64,000 nucleotides of DNA from Candidatus Gastranaerophilales bacterium (GCA_944323395.1 CALUSI010000005.1:1-64000); one strand, 5' to 3'. Positions 55,127-63,408 are shown, counted from the stretch's first letter. Numbers and translations: made by a program. The notes: generated from the letters alone by a model not told the origin.

Positions 55127-55303
55127 AAAAATAAAGAGTATTTGAAACTCTATAAACAAACAATAAGGTAAACTAATAACAACGAATTAGCATATAAAAA
55201 CTAATTTTCTGAAACATTAACTCCCTTTTATACAGGAAGAGGAAGATTAGGGCAAATTCAATCACCATACCTGTTGTAACACATCTCAACGTATAAAACG
55301 ACG

Positions 55304-55331
55304 AGCATTTCTAAACCAAACTGGTTATAAT
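55304..55331 (+). promoter_or_regulatory. Conserved promoter element upstream of the DUF6745-type cassette
   Basis: AGC (55304-55306) with ATTTC, 19 bases, TATAAT (55326-55331). 55314-55326 is a perfect AACCA-N3-TGGTT dyad, matching the copy-1 dyad with a symmetric A/T to C/G change. About 200 bases of leader precede the first gene. Confidence 0.62.
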
Positions 55332-55529
55332 TAAAATATGTGGAATAGACAAAAAAATTTAGTTCGAAACACACATAAATAAAAAAGAATTGGACAACTT
55401 AGCTAATAATTTCCACCCAAGAGGTGCTACTTGTTGTGCAAAAAAATATTTTAATGCAAAAACAAAACTTACTACCAATCACTAAAAACTACGATTAACT
55501 ACAAACTATATAAGAAAGGAATGAAAACA

Positions 55530-55877
55530 ATGACAAATCAAGAAAACAAAAAAAGACTTTATTTCCACGGGGAATGTGTTATCGCTGAAATTGAGGAATT
55601 ACCAACAGAATTAAAACCTCGTAAAGAAGAAGACTCAATTATGATTGCTGAGTCTGAAACTATTGGGAATGAACACAGGATTAAAATCAAAGAAGGTGTT
55701 GAATTCTATGAAGATGATAATGGAACCCTATATATGAAAAATATTGTTCCAACAGATGTTTATTGTCTGCACACAGAACGCCACGACTCTATAACTCTAC
55801 CGGAAGGTATTTGGAAAATAGATAAAGCAAAAGAATATGATTATTATTCAAAAGAAGTAGTTATTGTAAAGGACTAA
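55530..55877 (+). CDS. Small protein of the DUF6745-type cassette
   Basis: 115 residues from the ATG at 55530, which is well spaced from AAAGGA; the ATG at 55521 sits directly on that site. Contains FHGECVIAEIEELP, ESETIGNEHRIKIKEGVEFYEDDNGTLYMKN (in parts) and RHDSITLPEGIWKI. The LYMKN...VYCLH stretch matches LYMKN...VYHLEG in the 56058 gene, so the two share a fold element. Beta-rich, cytoplasmic. I believe such proteins travel with DUF6745 genes, but function is unknown. Confidence 0.65.
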   Translation: MTNQENKKRLYFHGECVIAEIEELPTELKPRKEEDSIMIAESETIGNEHRIKIKEGVEFYEDDNGTLYMKNIVPTDVYCLHTERHDSITLPEGIWKIDKAKEYDYYSKEVVIVKD

Positions 55878-55879
55878 TT

Positions 55880-56056
55880 ATGTCAAGAAATACAACCTCA
55901 AACCTTATAAAAGAATTTGATGAAGATTATAAAAAGACCATAGACTCTCTTTATTTTGAACCTAATAAACTAACAAATGACGAAGTAAAAGAACTATGCA
56001 TAGATTTTTATAACGGAATTTGCATTGAAGATTTTGAATTAAAGGACATAAAATAA
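55880..56056 (+). CDS. 58-residue ORF sharing its C-terminus with the next gene
   Basis: ATG at 55880, two bases after the upstream stop; ribosome site AAAGGA. It begins MSRNTTSNLIKEF and ends YNGICIEDFELKDIK. The last 13 residues (GICIEDFELKDIK) are identical to those of the 56058 gene, and the DNA is nearly identical too. It may be a true small gene, a leftover of an internal duplication, or a product of recombination between the tails. Confidence 0.6.
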   Translation: MSRNTTSNLIKEFDEDYKKTIDSLYFEPNKLTNDEVKELCIDFYNGICIEDFELKDIK

Positions 56057-56057
56057 G

Positions 56058-56657
56058 ATGATAAATATTCACGAATTCCAACTGAATATAACAAAACTAG
56101 GAGTAAATGAAACTCTTTCTCGAATGTTAATTCAACATGGGGAATTTTCTTCCCTTAAATTGCCAGATGAATGGCACGACGACAAGAATGGACACACATA
56201 TCTTCGATTTGGAAACAACTTTAAGTATTATCTAAACAGTATAGAAGTTCCAAAATGGCTTTATATTACACCTGCTGAAGAATTAAATCCCAAAGATTTA
56301 TTAGTATTAAAAAATACAGATATAAGAAGTGAATTTGTTAAAAAGATTGGAATTAATAGGCTAATTGAATTCGGAACAGTTATTGACACTTACGAAAACT
56401 ACCCTGATAACGAAATGTGGGCAAAATCAGAATATAAAATTATAGATATGTCTGCTTTAAAAATTCCTAAAGTGATTCAAGATAATATAACCATTGAATA
56501 TTTTGACTACGCTCCATATTTATATATGAAAAACCAAACAACAGGTGTTTATCATTTAGAGGGTATTCATCCTGATTGTCATACACTGTATGATGCAATA
56601 AAAATGCGTTACGACGGAATTTGCATTGAAGATTTTGAATTGAAAGATATCAAATAA
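56058..56657 (+). CDS. DUF6745-like protein
   Basis: 199 residues. LLVLKNTDIRSEFVKKIGINRLIEFG (in parts, about 82-107) and YLYMKNQTTGVYHLEGIHPDCHTLYDA (in parts, about 156-182) follow the DUF6745 pattern (helix with 'RxExxxKxGxxRxi', then 'YLkMxNPstgxxHxEgVxPxcxTvxxA'). The family has no known biochemical role. Starts one base after the 58-residue ORF. The C-terminus GICIEDFELKDIK is shared with that ORF. Confidence 0.65.
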   Translation: MINIHEFQLNITKLGVNETLSRMLIQHGEFSSLKLPDEWHDDKNGHTYLRFGNNFKYYLNSIEVPKWLYITPAEELNPKDLLVLKNTDIRSEFVKKIGINRLIEFGTVIDTYENYPDNEMWAKSEYKIIDMSALKIPKVIQDNITIEYFDYAPYLYMKNQTTGVYHLEGIHPDCHTLYDAIKMRYDGICIEDFELKDIK

Positions 56658-56673
56658 TACAGAAGAGTAAAAA

Positions 56674-57218
56674 ATGGAACAAGAAAGTTTTATAGAAGAA
56701 GATAATAATACAATAAACAAAGCCATTGATTATTTTAATAATGCACAAGCAAAATTAAAATCAAATAATTTTAAAGGTGCTAAAAAAGATTTTATATTAG
56801 CTCTAATATATTATGCAAAAAGCGATTCAAAAGATTTTGATTGGAGTGCTTTTTTTAACCGAATTATAAAACATACAAGATTTTCAAAGAATCCGACAGA
56901 TTATACTAAAATAATCAAGAAAGCAATAGAAGAATCCCCTGATTGTTATCATCTACATTTAGGATTAGCAAAATTATATTTTTTAATTGGCAATTATACA
57001 GAGAGTTTTATCGAACTAGAAAAAGTAATTTTTCTGTATATTAAAAATCCTCCCAAATCAGCGACTATAATATCAGATAAGCAATTTTTTTTAAATTTAA
57101 AACTTACTTTGACATTGCAAAAGAAGACCTTTCAGTCTCAGAAAGAGAACATTTTGAAAACTCTATCAGAGAATTAGAAACAAAATTAATTCAGGGAAAA
57201 TCATCAAAGACTAATTAA
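56674..57218 (+). CDS. TPR-like protein with a frameshift at a U UUU UUA site
   Basis: The zero frame runs from 56674 to 57177 (167 residues): a Glu-rich start, then TPR-like helices (NNAQAKLKSNNFKGAKKDFILALIYY in parts; YHLHLGLAKLYFLIGNYTESFIELEKVI in parts). After the T8 run at 57085-57092 the zero frame becomes low-complexity, whereas the -1 frame continues as YFDIAKEDLSVSEREHFENS and IRELETKLIQG, ending at 57218. So either one T is missing (assembly or mutation) or a -1 ribosomal slip occurs at T TTT TTA. Weak GAAGAG ribosome site. Function unknown. Confidence 0.65.
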
Positions 57219-57232
57219 AAGGAATAAAGATT

Positions 57233-57832
57233 ATGAAAGAAGACAAAAGATTATTTGAAAAGATTATGAGAAGTGGGCATAAAAAAGCCTTTAAAAAACA
57301 AAATAGTAAAGCATATTATTTCTATTCAAGGGCAATAGAAGTTAACAAATATTCAGGAAAGGCATATTACTACAGAGCCAAAGTGGCAAAAAATAAACAA
57401 GCTATGAAAGATTTTAGAAAAGCAATTCTATTAGGTTTCAAAAATGAAGATGCATACCTACAATTAGGACAATTATATGAATCAGCGAACAGAAATTCCA
57501 AAGCTCTAATTACATACTCTCTCGGCATAAAAGCTAATCCTTATAGTAAATGTTTATTATTAAGACAAAGAGGTATTTATTACCATAAGCATAATCTATA
57601 TACCAAAGCCCTAAAAAATTATTTTAAATCATTAAAACGCTCTAAAACTGTAGCATTGAAATCTGATAATTATGCCTCTATAGGTAGAATTTATGTGAAA
57701 TTAAATGAAAATGAAAAGGCAATAAAAGCATTTAAAAAAGCTAAAAAATTCTCTCCCATTAAAAAAAGAATTATCTATAGTCATTCAGGAAAAGCCATCG
57801 GACTAGCACACGATAGAATCAAAGATTATTAA
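57233..57832 (+). CDS. TPR-repeat protein
   Basis: 199 residues, about four TPR units: AYYFYSRAIEVNKYSGKAYYY (in parts), AYLQLGQLYESANRNSKALITYSLGIKANP (in parts), LYTKALKNYFKSLKRS, YASIGRIYVKLNENEKAIKAFKKAKKFSP (in parts). Cytoplasmic, basic, protein-binding. AAAGG ribosome site. Its stop codon lies at the left edge of the 239-bp direct repeat. Last gene of the cassette. Confidence 0.78.
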   Translation: MKEDKRLFEKIMRSGHKKAFKKQNSKAYYFYSRAIEVNKYSGKAYYYRAKVAKNKQAMKDFRKAILLGFKNEDAYLQLGQLYESANRNSKALITYSLGIKANPYSKCLLLRQRGIYYHKHNLYTKALKNYFKSLKRSKTVALKSDNYASIGRIYVKLNENEKAIKAFKKAKKFSPIKKRIIYSHSGKAIGLAHDRIKDY

Positions 57833-58063
57833 CAATCACTATAGATAAAAAAATGCTAGGGAAAGAGATTAAAAAGAAAAAAAACATTAAAAATAACAAA
57901 AATATATACGTAAAATCTCTTTAAAAATAAGCATTTCATCTCAACAGTCCCAAAACAGTCCCTTTTTCGTAAAAAAAGACTGATTTTAAAAAAAAATATA
58001 ACAGGCAAAAACGCAATAAAAAAGAGCCTTAATGGCTCTTTTATTAATTTTGGAGGATAGGAG
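57825..58063. repeat. 239-bp direct repeat, left copy (attL-like) with displaced tRNA-Ala 3' end
   Basis: Nearly identical to 61116-61353, with one short indel-and-substitution patch (58000 region). Its right end, 58051-58063, equals the last 13 bases of the tRNA-Ala gene; beyond it the tRNA sequence is lost. It contains a second copy of the tRNA terminator (58020-58042). This is the geometry of an element inserted at a tRNA 3' end. Confidence 0.88.
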
Positions 58064-58260
58064 ACTCAAAAAGTTTTTATGTCTTTTGTAACTCACTGTA
58101 TTTTGCCGTAATTGTTACTATCTTTCAGTTTTGGCAAAAATTACTTTTCACAACTTGTAGTAATTTTGGAGGGCTGTTTGTATTTTCAGTCCACTAACAG
58201 TCCCCTCTTCCAATAAATGTTTTTCTTGAAAAATAATAATTTTATAATCTCTATATATAA
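57833..58260. other. Gene-free stretch: left repeat plus short flank
   Basis: Mostly the left direct repeat. After 58064 there is a further TAATTTTGGAGG (58161-58172) and an ACAGTCCC motif near 58195, echoing repeat sequences, which hints at an older partial att site. No ORF is supported. Confidence 0.55.
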
Positions 58261-59250
58261 TTAATTGGAATTATTAAAATAATCATTGATTTTATAAAAT
58301 GAATTTTGTTTAATTGTTTTATCTTCTTGTATTGAAATTTCTATAACACCATCATACATATTAGATTGTACATTATCACCTGTTATATCGATAACGGCAC
58401 TAATTAAATCATCACTACAATATAAATTTTTATCACTTATTTCACTAATTGAAGTTAAATCACTTGTTTTAAAAAGTTTTGCTTGATATTTATTCTGAAT
58501 ATTATCAATAACATTTTTTGATGGAATTGTAGTATATTTTTTACCCCCATCAGTTGAAATAACAGCAAAAGAATCTTTTCTTATTAAATTTGACAGAATA
58601 TAATCTGTATTATTTTCTTGTGAACCATGATGAGAAACTTTTAGAATATCAGATGTGTGATTATTTTCTATACTAAATATTTCGTTCCAATTTTTAACAG
58701 AAGAATCACCTGTTAATAATATCTTGCTATCTTTATAAACAATTTCAAAAACTATAGAAACATCATTGTATTCAATATTTGAAATATTAGCAACTTGCCT
58801 TATTCTAAAAGAATTTAATATTTCTGATGTAGGATTAAGACATAGTAATTCTACTTCACCAAATCTGTATCGTTTATTTCTTTCAGCAAAAATAAATTTA
58901 TCTTCTAAATTTCTTTTGTTTAATTCGGCATATTTCCTTATTGCTCTACCTAATGATGTTATATCTGTTTGTTCTTTGTCATTATTCGTTAGTCCATATA
59001 ATATAAATTTGTCTATATTATTTTTAAAATAATCTATAATAACATCTGCTCCATTATAATGGTCAGTATGTGGATGAGTTATACAAAAGAAATTTAGTTT
59101 TTTAACACCTTTACGTTTTAGAAAGTCCAATACTTGAGGTATTTGTTGATTTTTATTTCTATTACAATCAATTACTCCCCAAGTATCATCAGGAAAATTT
59201 ATTGCAATTGAATCTCCATGTCCAACATTAAAAAAATATAACTTTAGCAT
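58261..59250 (-). CDS. ComEC-type metallo-beta-lactamase-fold hydrolase
   Basis: 329 residues. FFNVGHGDS at the start, HPHTDH (59-64 region, HxHxDH metal motif) in ITHPHTDHYNGA, LLTGDSS, and VSHHGS are the metal-binding set of the stand-alone ComEC/Rec2-like MBL family. That family cleaves phosphodiesters or related bonds. There is no membrane part, so it is not a competence channel. C-terminal 80 residues are extra. Its ATG overlaps the upstream stop (TAATG), so it is coupled to the two genes before it. Its presence as the only enzyme of a tRNA island suggests an effector, for example in defence, but that is inference. Confidence 0.85.
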   Translation of the reverse strand: MLKLYFFNVGHGDSIAINFPDDTWGVIDCNRNKNQQIPQVLDFLKRKGVKKLNFFCITHPHTDHYNGADVIIDYFKNNIDKFILYGLTNNDKEQTDITSLGRAIRKYAELNKRNLEDKFIFAERNKRYRFGEVELLCLNPTSEILNSFRIRQVANISNIEYNDVSIVFEIVYKDSKILLTGDSSVKNWNEIFSIENNHTSDILKVSHHGSQENNTDYILSNLIRKDSFAVISTDGGKKYTTIPSKNVIDNIQNKYQAKLFKTSDLTSISEISDKNLYCSDDLISAVIDITGDNVQSNMYDGVIEISIQEDKTIKQNSFYKINDYFNNSN

Positions 59251-59726
59251 TAATTAACCATTTTCTGATATAAAGTATTATATATATCATTAATTTTATA
59301 ATCTGATAAAGATTCTTCTATTCTTACATTAAGACCATCTTTTATCTTATCATATACTATATAAAATTCAGCACCAATATATAATAAATTTTTCTCTTTT
59401 AGTATAGAAGTATAATAACTGTTTAATTTTTTTTGTGTTTCACAATGATCAAGAAAAATTTCTACAATTGGTTCTCCTAAATCATTAATAGAAACTATCT
59501 TATAAAGAATTTTTTTTGTATTTTGTTCTACAATTTTTATATAATTATCATTAATTGATGTATCGTCAGGAGAATAAAAAACAACACTTACTATTTCAGC
59601 ATTGCCAGAACTTTGCACCATATATCTTTTAACAGAAGAATTAACTTTAGTTAAAAACTCATCTCCTGTTGTAAATATGGGAGTGTCTGTAGTTGTTATA
59701 CTTTTTTGTCTGTTTTCTATCATCAT
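59250..59726 (-). CDS. Uncharacterised middle gene of the island operon
   Basis: 158 residues. Not recognised. Begins MMIENRQKSITTTDTPIFTTG; contains a probable beta sheet (NAEIVSVVFYSPDD, EPIVEIFLDHCE, GAEFYIVYDKI) with helices. No signal peptide or membrane helix. Overlaps the upstream gene by 4 bases (ATGA) and the downstream one by 1 base, the tight coupling seen in complexes and defence modules. Confidence 0.72.
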   Translation of the reverse strand: MMIENRQKSITTTDTPIFTTGDEFLTKVNSSVKRYMVQSSGNAEIVSVVFYSPDDTSINDNYIKIVEQNTKKILYKIVSINDLGEPIVEIFLDHCETQKKLNSYYTSILKEKNLLYIGAEFYIVYDKIKDGLNVRIEESLSDYKINDIYNTLYQKMVN

Positions 59727-60421
59727 AAACTGGTTATCTCACTACATTTTTTATTAAAATCTTTATATAAATTTTCTATGCTATTTACAATACTTTCTAG
59801 TTTATTATAACGTTTCATTGTGTCTGCTTTATCTTCGTCTATTTTAAAATTATAATTAACAGAAATATTATATACATAAGGTTCTACAATATCCCCTTGT
59901 GAATTAGTTTCACCACTTATTTTTTTAATTGTATATGTTGCAACACAATTGTATAAATCTTTTAAGTCCAAAGGAATAGACAATGTAAAACCTATATTTT
60001 TACTCCAATTAGAAAAAGTACCATCACTAATTTCTTTATTAAATATAGCTAACCTTTTATTAGTTTTGCAACCAGCATTATAATTTATACCAATTGCGGA
60101 TATTTCTTGCAATTTAAATTGAGCCAAAGTTAAAAGTAAATTTTTTAATCTTTCTTTAGCTTCTTCATAATCAGATGATGAAATATCTAATCTAGCATCC
60201 CCAACAGAATACATTATTTGTGAATTCTTATTTTTGTATATAGCTAATGGCATTGGGAAATTTTCCGGAAGCGGAATATTTGATTGTAATTTAACTTTTT
60301 CGAAGTCAGAATTATTTGATTTAAATTTTTCAGATGACTCTAATTCTGTACTAAACAAATTAGCATCATTGAATATATAATTTGCTATAACAAAAGTAGC
60401 TTTTTCACTTATTTTTTCCAT
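59723..60421 (-). CDS. Uncharacterised first gene of the island operon
   Basis: 232 residues. Contains FPMPLAIYKNKNSQIMYSVGDARLDIS (in parts), then EAKERLKNLLLTLAQF and EISAIGINYN, which in outline recalls the sporadic TIGR04255-type proteins (an 'LSS..y..w..f...i' helix then a 'RIGxRYiN' strand); the resemblance is weak. C-terminus is a coiled coil. No signal peptide. GAGG ribosome site. Leads a three-gene overlapping operon. Confidence 0.72.
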   Translation of the reverse strand: MEKISEKATFVIANYIFNDANLFSTELESSEKFKSNNSDFEKVKLQSNIPLPENFPMPLAIYKNKNSQIMYSVGDARLDISSSDYEEAKERLKNLLLTLAQFKLQEISAIGINYNAGCKTNKRLAIFNKEISDGTFSNWSKNIGFTLSIPLDLKDLYNCVATYTIKKISGETNSQGDIVEPYVYNISVNYNFKIDEDKADTMKRYNKLESIVNSIENLYKDFNKKCSEITSL

Positions 60422-61115
60422 TTAATCCTCACAAAAATATTATATAACAACTAATTATAATATTTTATGATTTTTTTATAAAAACAACATGCGACATTCG
60501 TATGATAAATTTTAATACCCAATAATATAATTATACAAGATTATTAAAATTTTTCAAAAATATTGTATTTATAAATAATAAAATCTAACAAATTAAAATT
60601 TTTATTCTTTACAAAGCAAAAATGCAGATTAGGAAGTTAACCGGCATTTTGTGTAATGACAAAAGTAAAAATAAAACTTACTTATCCATCTTATTATCGA
60701 CCTGTGTTTCTTTGCTTCTTATAATATGAATGTATTTAAAATTATGCTTTTAGCAGCGTAAGTAGGATGCAATTTTTTGTACTAAAATTTGTTAAAATAA
60801 ATAATTTATTCATAAGCGAAATTATCTATACATTCTCATCTTCCAAATTACAACAATCAATGTCATTATAACCATGTTTGATAAACTTATGAAAAAATGA
60901 AAATATCCAATCTTTTGATACAATGTTATAGCGTTTAAAATAATTCTAATGGATATAATCAATATTTTCTATTAAAATATCTCTTATATTATGTGTAACA
61001 ACTGTTATGAAAACATTTACAAGACCTTTATCAAAAGATCTAAGATAATTACTAATAATTCAATATTTCATATGTTATTGTGGAGCAAAAAATTTCACCC
61101 TAATCGCTAGTAAAA
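60422..61115. other. Island flank with decayed gene and no intact ORF
   Basis: 694 bases of AT-rich sequence between the operon start and the right repeat. A broken minus-strand reading frame (60826-61098) is the only coding trace. The promoter of the three-gene operon should lie near 60440-60480; a TATAAT-like box is seen on the minus strand there. Confidence 0.5.
60826..61098 (-). pseudogene. Decayed gene remnant
   Basis: One minus-strand frame reads sensibly over 90 codons but has in-frame TAA, TGA and TAG stops. The longest clean parts are SNYLRSFDKGLVNVFITVV, THNIRDILIENIDYIH and, after a stop, NYFKRYNIVSKDWIF and IKHGYNDIDCCNLEDENV. Codon use and residue mix look like real protein from this genome. 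I cannot name the family; a mobility or partner gene of the island is one guess. Confidence 0.42.
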
Positions 61116-61353
61116 ATTATTAACAATCACTATAGATAAAAAAATGCTAGGGAAAGAGATTAAAAAGAAAAAAAACATTAAAAATAACAAAAATATATAC
61201 GTAAAATCTCTTTAAAAATAAGCATTTCATCTCAACAGTCCCAAAACAGTCCCTTTTTCGTAAAAAAAGACTGATTTTTCAAAAAATATAACAGGCAAAA
61301 ACGCAATAAAAAAGAGCCTTAATGGCTCTTTTATTAATTTTGGAGGATAGGAG
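61116..61353. repeat. 239-bp direct repeat, right copy, entering the tRNA-Ala gene
   Basis: Same orientation and sequence as 57825-58063 apart from one small indel patch. Its last 13 bases are the 3' end of tRNA-Ala. Carries the tRNA terminator. Confidence 0.88.
61310..61332 (-). terminator. Terminator of tRNA-Ala
   Basis: AAAAGAGCC with GGCTCTTTT, TTAAT loop; on the minus strand followed by T6. A second copy is at 58020-58042 in the left repeat. Confidence 0.85.
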
Positions 61354-61413
61354 GCTCGAACTCCTGACCCCCTGCGTGCAAAGCAGGTGCTCTACCAACT
61401 GAGCTAATCCCCC
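61341..61413 (-). tRNA. tRNA-Ala (UGC)
   Basis: 73 bases, minus strand. Acceptor GGGGGAT/ATCCTCC, D-stem GCTC/GAGC, anticodon stem CCTGC/GCAGG with loop TTTGCAC (anticodon TGC), T-arm AGGAG-TTCGAGC-CTCCT, discriminator A. CCA is not encoded. A TATAAT box lies at 61479-61474 on the minus strand. The gene is the insertion target of the neighbouring island. Confidence 0.97.
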
Positions 61414-61500
61414 ATTTTGGGTATTTTCTTGAGCTTCCGATTTGCTTTTGGCTCTCTTCCGCCCCTGCACAAGATTATATTATCATGTCACAAAAAAAAA

Positions 61501-63285
61501 TCAACTACCTTTTTTTAAATTTTTTATATATTTTTTTACTTTTTCTTTTTCTTCTGTATTATTTAGTTCTTTTACTAATGAATTTAAAATAGACACAGCT
61601 CTATTTATTTTTCCCTTACTCGCTACATAATCAGCATATTCAGTTATATATTTTATATTCGCAGGTGCAAGTCTCTTCATTATTGAAAAGTTTGATAAAG
61701 CATTTTCTTCATCATTATTATTAATGCTACATTTTGCCATGTAATATCTATAATCTGCATTTGAAATATCAAATTCACAAGCTTCTTTATAATACACATA
61801 GGCATCTTTATAGTTTTCTAACATATAATAACATTCAGCTATCTTTGCATAATATAATTCAGACTTCGGATTCATAGACACTGCAATTTTATAATTTTCG
61901 ATTGCCTTATCATATTCCTTTTTCATAAGACATAATTCAGCCAATATACAATATATTTCCGGCATATTTTTATCCAGAATTAATGCCTTATTTATATTCT
62001 GTTGTGCATTTTCTATATCTTCTTTTCTAATATAGACTTTTGCTAAAAGAATATATGATTGAATATATTTTGGATTTTTACTATTTATTTCCTCACATAT
62101 ATCTATTGTTTTTTTGTAGTTTTCTATAATGTAGTTATAGTTAGCTAATTGATACTTATATTCTGTTGATTCATCATTTAATCTTATTGCTTTCAATATA
62201 TTCTCAATAGCTTTTTCCCACACATTCAATTTTGAATAATAAATTGCCTGAACATAATATGAAAAATCATCATTTTTCATATTTATTTCGTCTATAAGAT
62301 TTCCAGCCAAAATTACTTCATTCCTATTGATTAACAGCAAAGCTTTTAAAGACAATGCTTGACTATTTTCCGGTTTCAAAGAAAGAATATAATCAACCAA
62401 TCTTTCTGCCAAATCCATTTTATTATTCATATAATACATATATGCCAAAGCATAATTATATACCGTATTTTCAGGCTCTATAACTATTGCTTTACAATAA
62501 CTTTCTTCTGCCTCTTTGAAAAAGCCTTTTAACGAAAATACTATCGCCAATTTAAAGTAATACATTGCATTTTGCGGATTTATTTTTATTGCATATGAAT
62601 AATATTTTATTGCAGAATCAATATCATTTTTTATATATGCAATTTCTCCCAACAAATATAATACTTCATCTGATTCTGTTAATTTTAACAATTTCAAACA
62701 GAGATTCTCTGACTCATTAATATGTCCTTCTTCATATAAGAATTTTGCAACATTAATACCGGAAAGAATATTTTTTTCATCTGTTTTAAAAGATTTTTTA
62801 TAAAATTCTTCAGCAATATCTTTTCGCCCCATTTGAGAATACGCTGATGCAACATAATAAAAAATTATACTGTTATTTAATTTATTAGAACATTTATTAT
62901 AATATAAAACTATTTTTTTAAAGTTATTATTTATAAATAACAGATGGAAAAGTTCAACAGAAACTTTTTCTAACTCATATTCTTTATCGTACAAATTCAA
63001 AAGTATTTCTTCAGAATGTTTATATTCTTTTATTGTTTTCAACAACATTGCATATTGTAATTGAACAGAAAAATTTTCAGGATTAAGCGAAATTATTTGT
63101 TCATAAAAACTTATAGCTCTATCATATTGGCACAATTTTGAATACAGTATAGCCAGTTCGGCCATTATTTCTGCACTCTCATTATCTAATGCCAAAGCTT
63201 TATAAAAATAATCTATTGATTTTTTATAATCGCCATTATTTTTATATTTAAAAGCTTTTTTTAAATATTCCGTTAAATCATTCAT
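61501..63285 (-). CDS. Large all-TPR protein
   Basis: 594 residues built almost entirely of about 16 tetratricopeptide repeats, from AFKYKNNGDYKKSIDYFYKAL (8-28) to AVSILNSLVKEL near the end; typical units are AISFYEQIISLNPEN, AEESYCKAIVIEPEN, AIENYKIAVSMNPKS. No signal peptide, membrane helix or enzyme domain. A cytoplasmic superhelical scaffold for protein partners. No strong ribosome site. Stands alone between the tRNA and uvrB. Confidence 0.88.
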   Translation of the reverse strand: MNDLTEYLKKAFKYKNNGDYKKSIDYFYKALALDNESAEIMAELAILYSKLCQYDRAISFYEQIISLNPENFSVQLQYAMLLKTIKEYKHSEEILLNLYDKEYELEKVSVELFHLLFINNNFKKIVLYYNKCSNKLNNSIIFYYVASAYSQMGRKDIAEEFYKKSFKTDEKNILSGINVAKFLYEEGHINESENLCLKLLKLTESDEVLYLLGEIAYIKNDIDSAIKYYSYAIKINPQNAMYYFKLAIVFSLKGFFKEAEESYCKAIVIEPENTVYNYALAYMYYMNNKMDLAERLVDYILSLKPENSQALSLKALLLINRNEVILAGNLIDEINMKNDDFSYYVQAIYYSKLNVWEKAIENILKAIRLNDESTEYKYQLANYNYIIENYKKTIDICEEINSKNPKYIQSYILLAKVYIRKEDIENAQQNINKALILDKNMPEIYCILAELCLMKKEYDKAIENYKIAVSMNPKSELYYAKIAECYYMLENYKDAYVYYKEACEFDISNADYRYYMAKCSINNNDEENALSNFSIMKRLAPANIKYITEYADYVASKGKINRAVSILNSLVKELNNTEEKEKVKKYIKNLKKGS

Positions 63286-63408
63286 AGTTACTATCTTATT
63301 ATATTTTTAATAATTAAATTAGTAAAGATTAATTTTTAATCGTAAATCAATATAGAACAGGAAATAAACAAAAAAGAACTTAGTATACACAAATTTAATA
63401 ATTTAATA

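Larger units (their letters stand above)
54981..55529. other. Non-coding stretch with terminator, two promoter copies and possible gene debris
   Basis: No intact gene in 549 bases. It holds a terminator (55024-55054) and two members of the promoter family (55099-55126 and 55304-55331). Between them a short frame reading TPFYTGRGRLGQIQSPY without a start suggests the remains of a gene, but it is too short to prove. Confidence 0.55.
58064..61353. mobile_element. tRNA-Ala-inserted genomic island (about 3.3 kb)
   Basis: The segment between the two 239-bp direct repeats plus the right repeat. Cargo is a three-gene minus-strand operon and a decayed gene. No integrase is seen, so it is either a remnant or moved in trans. 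tRNA-Ala stays intact at the right border because the element supplies the 3' end. Confidence 0.72.

Noticed and set aside
55140..55290. Short minus-strand hydrophobic ORF of about 31 codons
   Set aside because: No ribosome site, no terminator, and it overlaps promoter elements of the plus strand.
58261..59250. Competence channel ComEC
   Set aside because: Only the MBL-fold part is present; there are no membrane helices or competence core domain.
57825..61353. CRISPR array or insertion sequence
   Set aside because: Only two long direct repeats, no short repeat-spacer pattern, no terminal inverted repeats and no transposase.
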